A DNA stretch of 64,000 nucleotides, taken from an uncultured Porphyromonas sp. Lineage in GTDB: Bacteria; Bacteroidota; Bacteroidia; Bacteroidales; Porphyromonadaceae. Where the stretch lies: contig NZ_UQJH01000001.1 of NCBI RefSeq assembly GCF_900541275.1, forward strand, positions 1 to 64,000. Direction: 5' to 3'. The stretch's first letter is position 1. Each line of letters opens with the position of its first letter. The notes under the pieces are model-generated. The model saw only the letters and a list, made by a program, of their open reading frames with translations, was not told the origin of the DNA and did not search any database. A program made the translations under genes and the position numbers. Of this stretch, positions 1 through 9,059 are shown one piece after another.

Positions 1-54
1 GTGTACACTCTCAGGTCTTAATCCAATGACCGGTATACAGTCCTAGTAATATTC
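1..54 (+). repeat. 54-bp intergenic element, copy 1
   Basis: This stretch aligns with positions 51012-51064. A 17-bp block is identical (10-26 here, 51021-51037 there), and similarity continues to the shared TAATATTC/AAATATTC end with a few substitutions and a one-base gap. In both places a phased palindrome array follows, 72 bp later here and 18 bp later at the other copy. The element lies at the window edge, so the gene on its left cannot be seen. Function is unknown. Confidence 0.7.
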
Positions 55-125
55 AGTCAACTGTGTACTTTTTCCAGGAATCGCATATTATTGTAGGAGT
101 GACCCCCACTTGAGGAGAGGCAATT

Positions 126-185
126 CTTTTACCGGTAAAAGAATCCACTAACACCGATATTAGAGTTGTCTAATATCGGTGTTAG
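126..185. repeat. Phased palindrome array, locus A (3 units)
   Basis: Three 16-bp units start at 126, 148 and 170, an exact 22-bp pitch: CTTTTACCGGTAAAAG (a perfect palindrome), CTAACACCGATATTAG and CTAATATCGGTGTTAG. The 6-bp spacers AATCCA and AGTTGT are unrelated to those of other loci. Units 2 and 3 are exact reverse complements, including a shared deviation (CAC and GTG), so they could form a 16-bp hairpin with a 6-nt loop. The array ends 70 bp before the focA -7 box. It could be an operator array or a structured nucleic-acid element. Confidence 0.85.
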
Positions 186-255
186 TTTACAGCGAGATCG
201 CGACTGGTTTTTACCCACCTTTTTTCGGCCTGCCCCTAGTTTCGGACGAAAGAGC

Positions 256-263
256 TAAGTTTG
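256..263 (+). promoter_or_regulatory. focA -7 box
   Basis: TAAGTTTG fits the Bacteroidota consensus TAnnTTTG. It sits 32 bp before the ATG at 296, giving a short leader and supporting that start over a GTG at 179 inside the repeat array. Confidence 0.6.
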
Positions 264-295
264 TCGACGTATCACCAACAATAGCATTCCCGAAA

Positions 296-1078
296 ATGAA
301 ATCACCCGCAGAGATCGTCGCCTCGACCTACGCGACGGCAGAGGCAAAGAGCTCTCTCTCTCTTATTAATATGGTTCTCCTGGGCTTCCTCGCCGGAGTC
401 TATATCGCCATGGGAGGGACTCTGGCGACGCTGGCAGGCGGTGGCTTCGGAGCTGCTGCAGCAGGCAATCCGATCCTGCCTAAGCTGCTGAGTGGCTTTT
501 TCTTCCCCCTCGGGATCATCCTCGTCGTTATTGCGGGGGCGGAGCTCTTTACCGGCAACTGTGCCGTGCTGGTGCCGGCGGCGATGCAGGGTAAAGTGCG
601 GTGGGGACGTGTATTGCTCGGCTGGGGAGTGGTCTGGTGTGCCAACTTCCTCGGGGCGCTCTTCTGGGACTACTTCCTCGTCTACCTCACAGGGCTGATG
701 GAGCCCGAGGCTTTTGGCTCCTTTATCCGCACCACTGCGGAGACGAAGGCCTCGCTCTCCTGGGGTGAAGCCTTTGTGCGTGGCGTGGGGGCAAATTGGT
801 TTGTCTGCCTTGCCATCTGGCTGGCGACGGCGGCGGATACGATGTCCGGTAAGATGATGGGGCTCTGGTGTCCGGTGATGGCCTTTGTGGTGATGGGCTT
901 CGAGCACTCTATCGCCAATATGTACTACATACCCACCGGCATGATGTATGGCGCTGAGGTGAGCCTCTCTCAGCTCCTGCTCGACAACCTCCTCCCGGTC
1001 ACCCTCGGCAACATCGTCGGCGGTGCCCTCTTCGTCGGTGCGCTCTACGGCTGGATCTACGGCAGGAGCCAGAGGTGA
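296..1078 (+). CDS. focA: Formate/nitrite transporter family channel
   Basis: Predicted inner-membrane FNT-family channel of 260 residues, the usual family size, expected to move formate, nitrite or a related small anion. Visible family signatures are GFLAGVYIAMGG in the first membrane segment, AGAELFTGN in the middle and GFEHSIANMYYIP near the end, with six hydrophobic segments overall. The start is placed at ATG 296 because the reading frame upstream runs through a repeat array and the -7 box at 256-263. No formate lyase or nitrite reductase gene lies beside it, so the substrate is not decided by context; formate is the likelier choice in an anaerobe. It appears to be a single-gene unit. 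Confidence 0.9.
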   Translation: MKSPAEIVASTYATAEAKSSLSLINMVLLGFLAGVYIAMGGTLATLAGGGFGAAAAGNPILPKLLSGFFFPLGIILVVIAGAELFTGNCAVLVPAAMQGKVRWGRVLLGWGVVWCANFLGALFWDYFLVYLTGLMEPEAFGSFIRTTAETKASLSWGEAFVRGVGANWFVCLAIWLATAADTMSGKMMGLWCPVMAFVVMGFEHSIANMYYIPTGMMYGAEVSLSQLLLDNLLPVTLGNIVGGALFVGALYGWIYGRSQR

Positions 1079-1098
1079 GATAATAAATGGAAAAGGGG

Positions 1099-1106
1099 TA
1101 CCTTTG
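1099..1106 (+). promoter_or_regulatory. guaB -7 box
   Basis: TACCTTTG matches the Bacteroidota -7 consensus exactly. It overlaps a GTG at 1106 that would otherwise extend the guaB frame, so translation must begin downstream, at ATG 1157. Confidence 0.75.
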
Positions 1107-1156
1107 TGCAGGATCTACATCCGTTGGACGACAAAGAATACATAGCACAGACTATC

Positions 1157-2671
1157 ATGGCCATCATTACCAGCGAAATCTCCCATACCTTCGGTGAGTA
1201 TCTCCTTATCCCCGGACTTACTACACGCGACTGCACCCCGGATAACATCTGTCTCCGGACTCCTCTCGTGAAGCATAAGAAGGGCGAGGAGCCCTCACTT
1301 CACCTCAATATCCCCTTCGTCTCGGCGATCATGCAGGCGGTCTCGGATGACCGGCTGGCGATTGCGCTGGCGCAAAATGGAGGGCTCTCCTTCATCTACG
1401 GCTCTCAGCCCATCGAGGATGAGGCGGAGATGGTGCGGAGGGTGAAGAAATTTAAGGCCGGATTTGTCCAGAGCGACTCCAACCTGACTCCTGACCATAC
1501 GCTGCAGGATGCGCTTGACCTGATCAAGCGGACCGGGCACTCCACCATCGCAGTGACCGATGACGGCAAGCCCAATGGCAAGCTCCTCGGTATGCTCACT
1601 ACACGGGACTACCGCATCGGGGTGACGCCCTTTGATACTAAGGTGAGGGACATGATGACCCCATTTGACAAGCTCACCACCGGGTACGAGGGGATCACGC
1701 TATCCGAGGCTAACGATGTGATCTGGGATGCGAAGCTGAATACCCTCCCGATCATCAATAAGTCGGACCACCTCTGCTCCCTTGTCTTCCGCAAGGACTA
1801 CGACAGCCACCACGCCAATCCCAATGAACTCTCGGACGAGGAGACAAAGACCCTCCTCGTCGGTGCAGGCATCAATACCCGCGACTACCAGGAGCGGGTA
1901 CCGGCTCTGGTGAAGGCGGGTGTGGACGTTGTCTGCCTTGACTCCTCTGACGGCTTCTCCGAGTGGCAGGCGGATGCGCTGAGGTGGGTGAAGAGCAATT
2001 ACCCCGACCTCCCCGTCGGAGCCGGTAATGTGGTCGATGCGGATGGCTTCAACTACCTCGCTGCTGCAGGTGCCGACTTCATCAAGGTCGGCATCGGAGG
2101 TGGCTCGATCTGCATCACACGTGAGCAGAAGGGTATCGGACGAGGACAGGCTACCTCGGTCATCGATGTGGCTGCGGCCCGAGACAGGTGGCTGGAGGAG
2201 AAGGGAGAGTACATCCCGATCTGCTCCGATGGCGGTCTCGTGCACGACTACCATATGGTCCTCGCCCTCGCCATGGGTGCTGACTTCCTAATGATGGGCC
2301 GCTACTTCGCTCGCTTCGATGAGAGTCCAGGTCGTCTCCTTAAGATCAATGGCAATTACGTCAAGGAGTACTGGGGTGAGGGCTCCAATCGTGCCAAGAA
2401 CTGGCAGCGGTACGACGATGGCGACAAGGCGCCGGTGCTGGGTCAGATGAAGTTTGAGGAGGGGGTCGACAGCTACGTCCCCTACGCCGGAGAGATGAAG
2501 GATAGTCTTGAGTCCACCATCAATAAGATCAAGGCGACGATGTGCAGCTGTGGCTCGACCACCCTGGAGCATCTCCGCAAGCACTCTAAGGTCACGGTCG
2601 TCTCTCAGACCTCGATCACCGAGGGTGGGGCGCACGACGTGATTCTCAAGAGTAGTGCCAAGGTGGACTGA
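1157..2671 (+). CDS. guaB: Inosine-5'-monophosphate dehydrogenase
   Basis: Oxidises IMP to XMP with NAD+, the committed step of guanine nucleotide synthesis; cytosolic. The 504-residue protein has a TIM barrel interrupted by two CBS repeats (about residues 95-220). The active-site loop reads GIGGGSICITREQKGIGRGQ with the catalytic Cys in GSIC, and the mobile flap with its Arg-Tyr dyad is in NWQRYD. From memory of the family, the loop, the flap (EYWGEGS) and the C-terminal EGGAHDVI resemble the Tritrichomonas foetus enzyme more than the usual bacterial form with GIGPGSICTT. Start ATG 1157 is chosen because the promoter -7 box lies at 1099-1106. Monocistronic, followed by a strong terminator. 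Confidence 0.95.
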   Translation: MAIITSEISHTFGEYLLIPGLTTRDCTPDNICLRTPLVKHKKGEEPSLHLNIPFVSAIMQAVSDDRLAIALAQNGGLSFIYGSQPIEDEAEMVRRVKKFKAGFVQSDSNLTPDHTLQDALDLIKRTGHSTIAVTDDGKPNGKLLGMLTTRDYRIGVTPFDTKVRDMMTPFDKLTTGYEGITLSEANDVIWDAKLNTLPIINKSDHLCSLVFRKDYDSHHANPNELSDEETKTLLVGAGINTRDYQERVPALVKAGVDVVCLDSSDGFSEWQADALRWVKSNYPDLPVGAGNVVDADGFNYLAAAGADFIKVGIGGGSICITREQKGIGRGQATSVIDVAAARDRWLEEKGEYIPICSDGGLVHDYHMVLALAMGADFLMMGRYFARFDESPGRLLKINGNYVKEYWGEGSNRAKNWQRYDDGDKAPVLGQMKFEEGVDSYVPYAGEMKDSLESTINKIKATMCSCGSTTLEHLRKHSKVTVVSQTSITEGGAHDVILKSSAKVD

Positions 2672-2711
2672 TAGTCTCCCGCCGGGTCCTGAGATAATAT
2701 CCTCACAGAGT

Positions 2712-2748
2712 AGGGGCGAGGCCTGACAGTTGTCAGGTCTCGCCCCTT
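2712..2748 (+). terminator. guaB terminator
   Basis: A long GC-rich stem, AGGGGCGAG paired with CTCGCCCCT with an inner CCTGACA/TGTCAGG arm, is followed by TTT. It lies 40 bp after the guaB stop. Confidence 0.8.
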
Positions 2749-3026
2749 TCCTCTGCTTTGTATTAGCGTATGGGATGCGGTATTAGTCGAGTTGATGCTT
2801 CAGAGCGCTATTGAAATACAGCTAAGAGCATACATGGATAGATGGCTGTAACGCTTAAATGCTAATCCCCTGATGTAGAGATTTTTTTTGACTATAATTG
2901 CAATAAGGGTCTATCTTACTAAACTAAGCTTACCCTTGTAGGCACGATTTGAGGTGAAAAAGTTTTAGACTACTTCTTTGTATCGTGACCTCTTTTTACA
3001 TCTAATTTTTATGTAGTGAAAAAGCA
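2749..3026. other. Intergenic region before the GLPGLI operon
   Basis: AT-richer, gene-free stretch of about 280 bp. No exact TAnnTTTG box was found. TACCCTTG at 2931-2938 is one mismatch from the consensus and is the best candidate for the -7 element of the following two-gene operon. No repeat unit or riboswitch was recognised. Confidence 0.4.
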
Positions 3027-3908
3027 ATGCATAGGTTATTTCGAAATTTATGTGTGATGGCGGTGGCATCGCTCAGCATCGCAGGAACCCTGTCGGCTCA
3101 GGTGATAGACCCTAAGGATGCCGCCGGAGCCTTTGGGGATAAATTAGCTGCTGAGGAACCAAAGCAGATCTACGACCAGGCACAATACCGGGCACTGTAC
3201 GAGTATCAGCACCAGAAGGATCCCGGTAATCCCTATAAGCATGAGGTCGGCTGGACCGTCCTCTTTGTGGGTGAGAGGTATAGTATGTTTATGGACTACT
3301 TCGCCTATCAGTCCGACTCGATCAATGACAGCTATGCCCGAGCCAAGCGCAAGGAGAGCGACCTGCTGGTGCCCCTGATGTCGGTGATTCATCAGGAGGC
3401 TTTTATGGACAGAGTCTTACGCGGTGCTGATAGTTGCTTCGTGGTGTCATCGACCGGGCTGAAAGAGTATGCTTACGAGGAACCCCTTCCCCAGATGGAG
3501 TGGTCTATGACCCCCGGAGACACGATAGTAGCCGGGGTGAAGTGTAAGAAGGCTCTGATGCACTTCCGCGGGAGGGATTATGTGGCCTGGTATGCTCCGG
3601 AGGTCCCGATTCCGGATGGTCCCTATAAGTTTACGGGTCTGCCGGGTCTGATCTTCTGCCTCTATGACACGGCAGGTCAGTACTCTTTTACTCTCGGATC
3701 GCTCTCTGCGGTCCCGGAGGAGGATCCGGTCCCCATCTACCGCCGAACGGACTATCCTGAGGAGTCACGGGGACACATTATGCAGATGCATAGGAATTAC
3801 TGTGCCGATCCCGCTCGCGGACTGATGAGCATGCAGGGCGTCACGATCCCTGAGGAGACACTCAAGAGCATTAAGCCCCTTCCCTTCAATCCCATAGAGC
3901 TGGAGTGA
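3027..3908 (+). CDS. GLPGLI family exported protein
   Basis: A 293-residue exported protein with an N-terminal signal peptide (hydrophobic core about residues 8-22, cleavage near TLSAQ). It carries the diagnostic GLPGLI hexapeptide within YKFTGLPGLIFCLYD near residue 205, which places it in the Bacteroidota GLPGLI (Porph_ging) family. The biochemical role of the family is not established. Its stop codon lies 2 bp before the ATG of a large outer-membrane barrel protein, and this pairing is common for the family, suggesting they act together at the cell envelope. Confidence 0.88.
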   Translation: MHRLFRNLCVMAVASLSIAGTLSAQVIDPKDAAGAFGDKLAAEEPKQIYDQAQYRALYEYQHQKDPGNPYKHEVGWTVLFVGERYSMFMDYFAYQSDSINDSYARAKRKESDLLVPLMSVIHQEAFMDRVLRGADSCFVVSSTGLKEYAYEEPLPQMEWSMTPGDTIVAGVKCKKALMHFRGRDYVAWYAPEVPIPDGPYKFTGLPGLIFCLYDTAGQYSFTLGSLSAVPEEDPVPIYRRTDYPEESRGHIMQMHRNYCADPARGLMSMQGVTIPEETLKSIKPLPFNPIELE

Positions 3909-3910
3909 TT

Positions 3911-6475
3911 ATGTGGCACCTCGTAAGGAATAGGCTTTTCCTTATCCTCCTGCTACTCGCTCTACCGCTCCTGGCTAAGGCTGATCCCTGTACCGTACGT
4001 CTGACGATCCTCTCGGCTGAGGATGATGTCCCCCTGTCCGGTGTCCTCTGTCGTCTCTATGGCGAGGGAGATGCCCTCATAAGCTATGCTCTCACGGACG
4101 ACCGGGGAAAGGCGGATCTGGCACTCAGTGAGTCAGTCACCAGATTGAGTGTAGTCCTGATGAGCTACAAGTCGGCAGAGGTGAGCCGGGACAGGCTGAG
4201 GTGCGGGAGTGAGCTGGTGCTGCGGCTTGAGCCCACCGCAACCAAGCTCCCCGAGATCTTTGCAAAAGCTCCCCCCGTAGTCGCATATAAGGATACTGTA
4301 AGCTATGATGTCTCCTCCTTCCGGGTGAAGAGTGATCGCTCTATAGGGGATGTGCTCAGGAAGCTTCCCGGAGTGGAGGTGGGTAACAGCGGAGACATCA
4401 AGTACCAAGGACGTGCCATCAGTCATCTCTATATAGAGGGGCAGGACTTACTGGAGAATCGGTACAACCTAGCTACTCAAAACCTCCCTGCCGATGCGAT
4501 CACCGGAGTGGATGTCATGGAGCGTCATACTCACGAGCGGATCCTCAAGAAAAGGACGGATAGTGAGTCAGTGGCTATGAATTTTCGTCTCAGTAAGGAC
4601 TATAAGGCGCGACCCTTCGGCGAGGTCTCTATAGGGGCAGGACTTTCCCCCCTGCTGCTGGAGTCTAAGATCAGCACTACCTTAGTGCACCGGAGATCAC
4701 AGAGTATGCTGATCGGTGGAGGGAATAACACCGGACGGGATGTGGAGCAACTCTTCGGTGGCGTCCCCACCGTCTACGATCTCCTCTACCGGCCCACTCC
4801 AGCCTCCCCCTTTCTGACTACAGACTTCCCGACCGATGTTCCTCTGCCGGAGGATCGCTATCGCTTCAATGAGAGTGGTGCAGCGAGCCTTAATCACCTC
4901 TTTATCCTCAGTCCTGTCCGGAACTTGCGAGTAAGTGCGACCGGGGTCGCCGATCGGCAGCATAGGAGACGTATGGAGGACAATAGATATGGCGGAGAGG
5001 ATCCTTGGGAGTATCGTGAGCAGTCCGGTGGTAAGCGTCGCTACTTCCGTCTCTCTCCCTCTATCTATTATGAGCATAATAGCGACAACGTCTATCTGTC
5101 GGATAAGCTCTCAGCGGATATAGCTAAGGTGGGGATGCATAGCGACATCCATACGGAGGAGAAAGGGACTACAGCAGACTTACGAGAGAGTCGAAGCCTG
5201 AGCGACCTGGCGGTGAAGAACGATCTAAGGTCGATCTTCCCCCTCGGGGATCTGATGATCCGTGGCTCTCTCTATGCCGACTATCAGCGCATAGAGGAGG
5301 GGCTTGACGTGGCAGATGATCCCTCAGAGCTGTTTCTTCATCACAGGACGCTTCTGCATAGTGTGATGTCTACCACGAAGTCTGTCGGTGACCTTATGCT
5401 CTACCTGACACTCACAGGTAATATGGAGAGCCATCGCTTTGCGGTCGGAGATGAGGAGGGTCGGTACCGGCTGGGGACTCTCGAGCTGTCCCCGGAGCTA
5501 TTGTATCGTCTGCCGGGGGATCAGGTGGTGATGAGACTCACTTTACCTGTCGGTCTCACTGCCTATGGCTCCCAAGAGACGGATAAGAGGACTGGGTCTC
5601 TACTCCCGCACTTCTCTATCAGTTACTCACCCAGTGATCGGACGACCATCCGCCTATCAGGAGAGGGCAATAGAGGTCTTCGTGCGCCAGCTTATTTGCC
5701 TGGTCAACTTTTGCGTAGAGGGTATAGGAGCTACTTTACCTATGCTGATACTCCAGAGCGATATCACACTATGCACGTCACTCTGACGGGGGCGTACCGC
5801 AACCTACTCCATATGATATTTATGAATGGGACGCTGATGGCACAGCGCTCAGGTGGTGACCAGCTCGCCACTCTCCGGGCAGTCGATGGACGACTTGTCT
5901 ATGGTGTGAAGCCTATGGATTATCAGGCTGATCGACTCTATGCCGGCTTCTCTCTAAGCAAGAGCTTTGTCTCGACGGGCACTGTACTCAAGGGAAAGGT
6001 AGACGTAACGCACTCCTCTCGCCCTTTCCTGCAAAATCAGGTGGTCTATAAGGTCCCGATGACCTTCTCCGATCTCTCACTCAGCCTAGAGCAGAGGTTG
6101 TCCAAGTGGGGAAATCTCCTCGCTAACGTCGGTCTATCTACTTCGAAGCGTGGGGGAGAGAAGAGTAGCGCGCCTCTCCACCGGCTCAGCTATGGGACTA
6201 CCCTATATCTCTTCCCGATGGAGACTTGGGAGGCTACCCTGAGCTATGAAGGAGGAGTGATGGAGATTGCTGAGGGGCAGAGATCTCGTTACCGATTTCT
6301 GGATGCTGTGCTGCAGTATGATCTCTCCGATAAGGTGAGACTACGGCTGGAGGGGAAGAATCTACTGAATACTACGCTTTTCCGGCAGGTGTATTACGAG
6401 GGGATCAATGACTTTGCCTCCGAAGTGCCTCTCCGAGGTAGGTCTCTCCTTCTATCCCTCTCCTACAGATACTAA
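3911..6475 (+). CDS. Outer-membrane beta-barrel protein, TonB-receptor-like
   Basis: An 854-residue outer-membrane protein. After a signal peptide (residues 1-24, ending LLAKADP) comes a carboxypeptidase-regulatory-like beta-sandwich (about 28-110). A plug-like domain follows, with GDVLRKLPGVEV and ISHLYIEGQDLL, then a long barrel of alternating strands ending in the aromatic LSLSYRY typical of outer-membrane insertion. No TonB box was identified. The ATG at 3911 is preferred to a GTG at 3905 because it starts directly at the signal peptide and lies 2 bp after the upstream stop. It is translationally coupled to the GLPGLI gene. Transport substrate unknown. Confidence 0.85.
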   Translation: MWHLVRNRLFLILLLLALPLLAKADPCTVRLTILSAEDDVPLSGVLCRLYGEGDALISYALTDDRGKADLALSESVTRLSVVLMSYKSAEVSRDRLRCGSELVLRLEPTATKLPEIFAKAPPVVAYKDTVSYDVSSFRVKSDRSIGDVLRKLPGVEVGNSGDIKYQGRAISHLYIEGQDLLENRYNLATQNLPADAITGVDVMERHTHERILKKRTDSESVAMNFRLSKDYKARPFGEVSIGAGLSPLLLESKISTTLVHRRSQSMLIGGGNNTGRDVEQLFGGVPTVYDLLYRPTPASPFLTTDFPTDVPLPEDRYRFNESGAASLNHLFILSPVRNLRVSATGVADRQHRRRMEDNRYGGEDPWEYREQSGGKRRYFRLSPSIYYEHNSDNVYLSDKLSADIAKVGMHSDIHTEEKGTTADLRESRSLSDLAVKNDLRSIFPLGDLMIRGSLYADYQRIEEGLDVADDPSELFLHHRTLLHSVMSTTKSVGDLMLYLTLTGNMESHRFAVGDEEGRYRLGTLELSPELLYRLPGDQVVMRLTLPVGLTAYGSQETDKRTGSLLPHFSISYSPSDRTTIRLSGEGNRGLRAPAYLPGQLLRRGYRSYFTYADTPERYHTMHVTLTGAYRNLLHMIFMNGTLMAQRSGGDQLATLRAVDGRLVYGVKPMDYQADRLYAGFSLSKSFVSTGTVLKGKVDVTHSSRPFLQNQVVYKVPMTFSDLSLSLEQRLSKWGNLLANVGLSTSKRGGEKSSAPLHRLSYGTTLYLFPMETWEATLSYEGGVMEIAEGQRSRYRFLDAVLQYDLSDKVRLRLEGKNLLNTTLFRQVYYEGINDFASEVPLRGRSLLLSLSYRY

Positions 6476-6488
6476 AGTATATTATAGA

Positions 6489-6527
6489 CAAAAAGAGTGG
6501 GGCGGAGCTCAAGCTACGTCCCACTCT
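6489..6527 (-). terminator. Terminator between convergent genes
   Basis: AGAGTGGG (6494-6501) pairs with CCCACTCT (6520-6527), with inner AGCT/AGCT pairing. The minus-strand reading ends in a T-run, so it serves the acetyltransferase gene best. It may also stop the barrel gene coming from the other side. Confidence 0.7.
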
Positions 6528-6543
6528 CATTGTACCTATTGCA

Positions 6544-7125
6544 TCACTTCTGAGATCGGACCATCCTATAGTAGGGGTGTCCCATGAAGTACACTCTCTC
6601 GTCTCGCTGAAAGTCAAGCATGGTATAGTAGGCTTCCAGTCGAGGCTTATCCTCATCTACGAGCAGAGTGAAGCGATCGTACCCCAGCTCTCTTATCGCA
6701 TAGTCAATGACGCTCTCCATGAGCCTCAGCCCTATGCGGTGCCCGCGGGCGGCAGGGAGGAGGGCCAGCGTATCGAGGTAGTACTCTCCCGGGCCGGTCT
6801 CAGTGTCACTTGGTCCCGCCCCATCCAGAGCGGCAAAGGTGAAGGCTCGCTTAGCCTCGTAGTCGTCACCCGGGTAGGAGATGAGACAGCCCACTACCTC
6901 ATCGTCAACCTTCGCTACTAAGGTATTGCGATAGGAGTAGAGGGTGTCCGTCCTAGCGCAGATGTCCAGCAACCACTCGTAGAGAGTGCTCTGCTCCTCG
7001 TCCATATCGTCCACGAAGTTGTACCGCTCAATTGCTGCCATGGCGCACTTGGCGATTATGGGCACCATCTCAGGTGTCCCTCGGGATATGGAGATCTCAG
7101 GAGTGGGCTCGGTCTCTACTGGCAT
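6544..7125 (-). CDS. GNAT family N-acetyltransferase
   Basis: A 193-residue cytosolic acetyltransferase of the GNAT fold. The acetyl-CoA binding signature is in LALLPAARGHRIGLRLMESV (R-G-H-R-I-G is the pyrophosphate loop). It is preceded by the beta-strand EYYLDTL and followed by the C-terminal YDRFTLLVDEDKPRLEAYY region usual for the family. The acceptor substrate cannot be deduced. It is the second gene of a two-gene unit, 21 bp behind the DUF2795 gene. Confidence 0.85.
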   Translation of the reverse strand: MPVETEPTPEISISRGTPEMVPIIAKCAMAAIERYNFVDDMDEEQSTLYEWLLDICARTDTLYSYRNTLVAKVDDEVVGCLISYPGDDYEAKRAFTFAALDGAGPSDTETGPGEYYLDTLALLPAARGHRIGLRLMESVIDYAIRELGYDRFTLLVDEDKPRLEAYYTMLDFQRDERVYFMGHPYYRMVRSQK

Positions 7126-7146
7126 AGTGCGTGCTTCTCCTTCGGA

Positions 7147-7368
7147 TCAGTACTCCTCTTCGTTGAAGAAGAAGTCCTCCTTGCTCGGATAGTCGGGCCA
7201 GATGTCCTCGATGGACTCGTAGCTCTCGCCATCGTCCTCGATCTCCTGGAGGTTCTCGATCACTGCCATAGGGGCGCAGGTGCGCTGAGCATAGTCTATC
7301 AGCTCATCCTTGGTGGCAGGCCAGGGAGCATCATCCAGCTTAGATGCCAGCTCTAAAGTCCAGTACAT
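7147..7368 (-). CDS. DUF2795 domain-containing protein
   Basis: A 73-residue acidic protein covering the whole DUF2795 domain, with the family's WPATKDELIDYA and the C-terminal YPSKEDFFFNEEEY. It is small, soluble and of unknown function, and widely conserved in Bacteroidales, often at the same length. It is first in an operon with a GNAT acetyltransferase. No clear TAnnTTTG box was found in the 98 bp separating it from the antiporter gene. Confidence 0.85.
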   Translation of the reverse strand: MYWTLELASKLDDAPWPATKDELIDYAQRTCAPMAVIENLQEIEDDGESYESIEDIWPDYPSKEDFFFNEEEY

Positions 7369-7466
7369 ATATTACTTCTGATTGATGGTTTCTACTTCGT
7401 TTTTCTTACCTATTATTAGGCGGGTGCAATGATAGACAATTTTCCGCTAATGGCAAAGTATTGCCC

Positions 7467-8969
7467 TCAGACGTCCAAGTGGTAGTGATGGATGCCAAGT
7501 TGCTCGTATGCCTCTACGAGTGCGGTCTCGTCGTCGCTCAGGATCAGGACGTGGTCACCCACCTCGAGGGGAGTCTCCCCCTTGGGGATGAAGTAGCTCT
7601 CGCCCCGCTTCACGAGGATGGCGAGGGTGTGATTGGGGATGCTCATATCCTTTAGCAAGTTGCTCCTCTCGATCATCGCCGGGCTGACAATCATCTCAGA
7701 GAGCGTGCTGGTGAAGTTTTCCGGTAGATCCACATCCTTGAAGACCGGTGACCTCACCTCCTCATCCACCAGACCGAGCCACTTCGCTACGATCGTCACG
7801 CTGCCGCCCTGTATCGTCAGCGAGATAAGGGTGATGAAGAAGACGACATTGAAGATCATCCGAGCTTCCGGTAGCCCCTCCACGAGGGGATAGGTGGCAA
7901 AGATGATCGGCACGGCCCCGCGCAGCCCTACCCAGCAGGTGTAGAGCATCGCATTGAGCGGCATCTTCTTGATGAAGGGCAGGAGCGTCAGTGCCACCGA
8001 GAGGGGGCGACCTACCAGCATCAGGAAGAGACCGACGATGATTGCCGGGAGAGCTACGCCGGCCAGCTCATCGACATTGACCAGCAGTCCCAGTGCGAGG
8101 AACATCACTAGCTGGCAGAGCCACTGAAAGCCGTCGAAGAGCCGCATCGTACTCTTCTTATACAGCACCTCCGAGTTGCCTACCACCAATCCCGATATGT
8201 AGACGGCGAGGTAGCCATTCCCTCCCAGCCGCGCCGTCGCTGAGTAGATGACAAAGGCGACGAAGAGCAGGAGGAGCGAGTGGAGCGCCGGGGAGGCGAG
8301 CTTCACTTTATTGACAAACCAGACCGCTCCCTTGCCGAAACCGTAGCCCAGTACCCCTCCGATGCTGAATTGGAGGACAAACATCCAGAGGGCATTGCCG
8401 ATCGAGGAATCGCCAGTGTGGATCATCTGCAGCAGGATCAGTGTCAGCATGTAGGCCATCGGGTCGTTACTTCCGGACTCAAATTCCAGCAGCGGCTTGA
8501 CGTTGTGCTTGAGGTGCATCTCCTTGGACCGCAGGATCGAGAAGACCGAAGCTGAGTCGGTCGAGGACATCACCGCGGCACAGAGCAGCGCCATAGGGAA
8601 GGAGAGCGCCTGCACCTCGCCCGGCACCCATGGCTGACGGAAGAGGAAGTAGATGAAGGTCCCCGTCACCAGCATCGTCAGCAGTACACCCACTGTCGCG
8701 AGAAGCGTCCCTCGGACCATCACCGGCTTGATCTCCTTGTAGTCGGTGTCCATACCGCCTGTAAAGAGGATCATCGTCAGGGCAATGATACCGATGGTCT
8801 GTGCCTCAGAGGCGGAGTTGAACTCGAGATAGCCCGAATAGCCGGCAAACATACCCACGCCGAGGAAGAGGAGTAGAGAGGGGATGCCAAACCTAAAGCC
8901 TGCCTTGCTGAGCACCAGGCCCACAATAGCAAGGAGAGAGATGTAGAAGATTAGCTGCTCTATTGCCAT
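7467..8969 (-). CDS. Potassium/proton antiporter, CPA1 type with RCK_C domain
   Basis: A 500-residue inner-membrane cation:proton antiporter of the CvrA/NhaP2 type. About twelve hydrophobic segments span residues 5-395, with the ion-site region SSTDSASVFSILRS and the ESGSNDPMAYM motif carrying the conserved Asn-Asp pair. A cytosolic TrkA-C (RCK_C) domain (about 410-495) has the typical FIPKGETPLEVGDHVLILS. By family it should exchange K+ or Na+ for protons and be gated by ligand binding to the RCK_C domain. Single gene, with tRNA-Lys just upstream on the same strand. Confidence 0.9.
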   Translation of the reverse strand: MAIEQLIFYISLLAIVGLVLSKAGFRFGIPSLLLFLGVGMFAGYSGYLEFNSASEAQTIGIIALTMILFTGGMDTDYKEIKPVMVRGTLLATVGVLLTMLVTGTFIYFLFRQPWVPGEVQALSFPMALLCAAVMSSTDSASVFSILRSKEMHLKHNVKPLLEFESGSNDPMAYMLTLILLQMIHTGDSSIGNALWMFVLQFSIGGVLGYGFGKGAVWFVNKVKLASPALHSLLLLFVAFVIYSATARLGGNGYLAVYISGLVVGNSEVLYKKSTMRLFDGFQWLCQLVMFLALGLLVNVDELAGVALPAIIVGLFLMLVGRPLSVALTLLPFIKKMPLNAMLYTCWVGLRGAVPIIFATYPLVEGLPEARMIFNVVFFITLISLTIQGGSVTIVAKWLGLVDEEVRSPVFKDVDLPENFTSTLSEMIVSPAMIERSNLLKDMSIPNHTLAILVKRGESYFIPKGETPLEVGDHVLILSDDETALVEAYEQLGIHHYHLDV

Positions 8970-9059
8970 AATGGATGAATTGCAATCGTGTAGTGTAGGT
9001 ACAAAAAACGAGATGCTGTCTCTCCACGAGTGGAGTAGGCAGCACCTCGGCTGGAGAAG

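Noticed and set aside
126..185. Intrinsic terminators or plasmid-type iterons
   Set aside because: The stems are AT-rich with no consistent T-run and lie mostly upstream of genes. No replication initiator or partition gene is nearby, and the arrays are spread over at least 51 kb.
179..295. N-terminal extension of the formate channel from GTG 179
   Set aside because: It would begin inside the repeat array and include the -7 box at 256-263. The conserved protein starts at ATG 296.
1106..1156. guaB start at GTG 1106
   Set aside because: The GTG overlaps the exact -7 box TACCTTTG, and the 17 extra residues have no family support.
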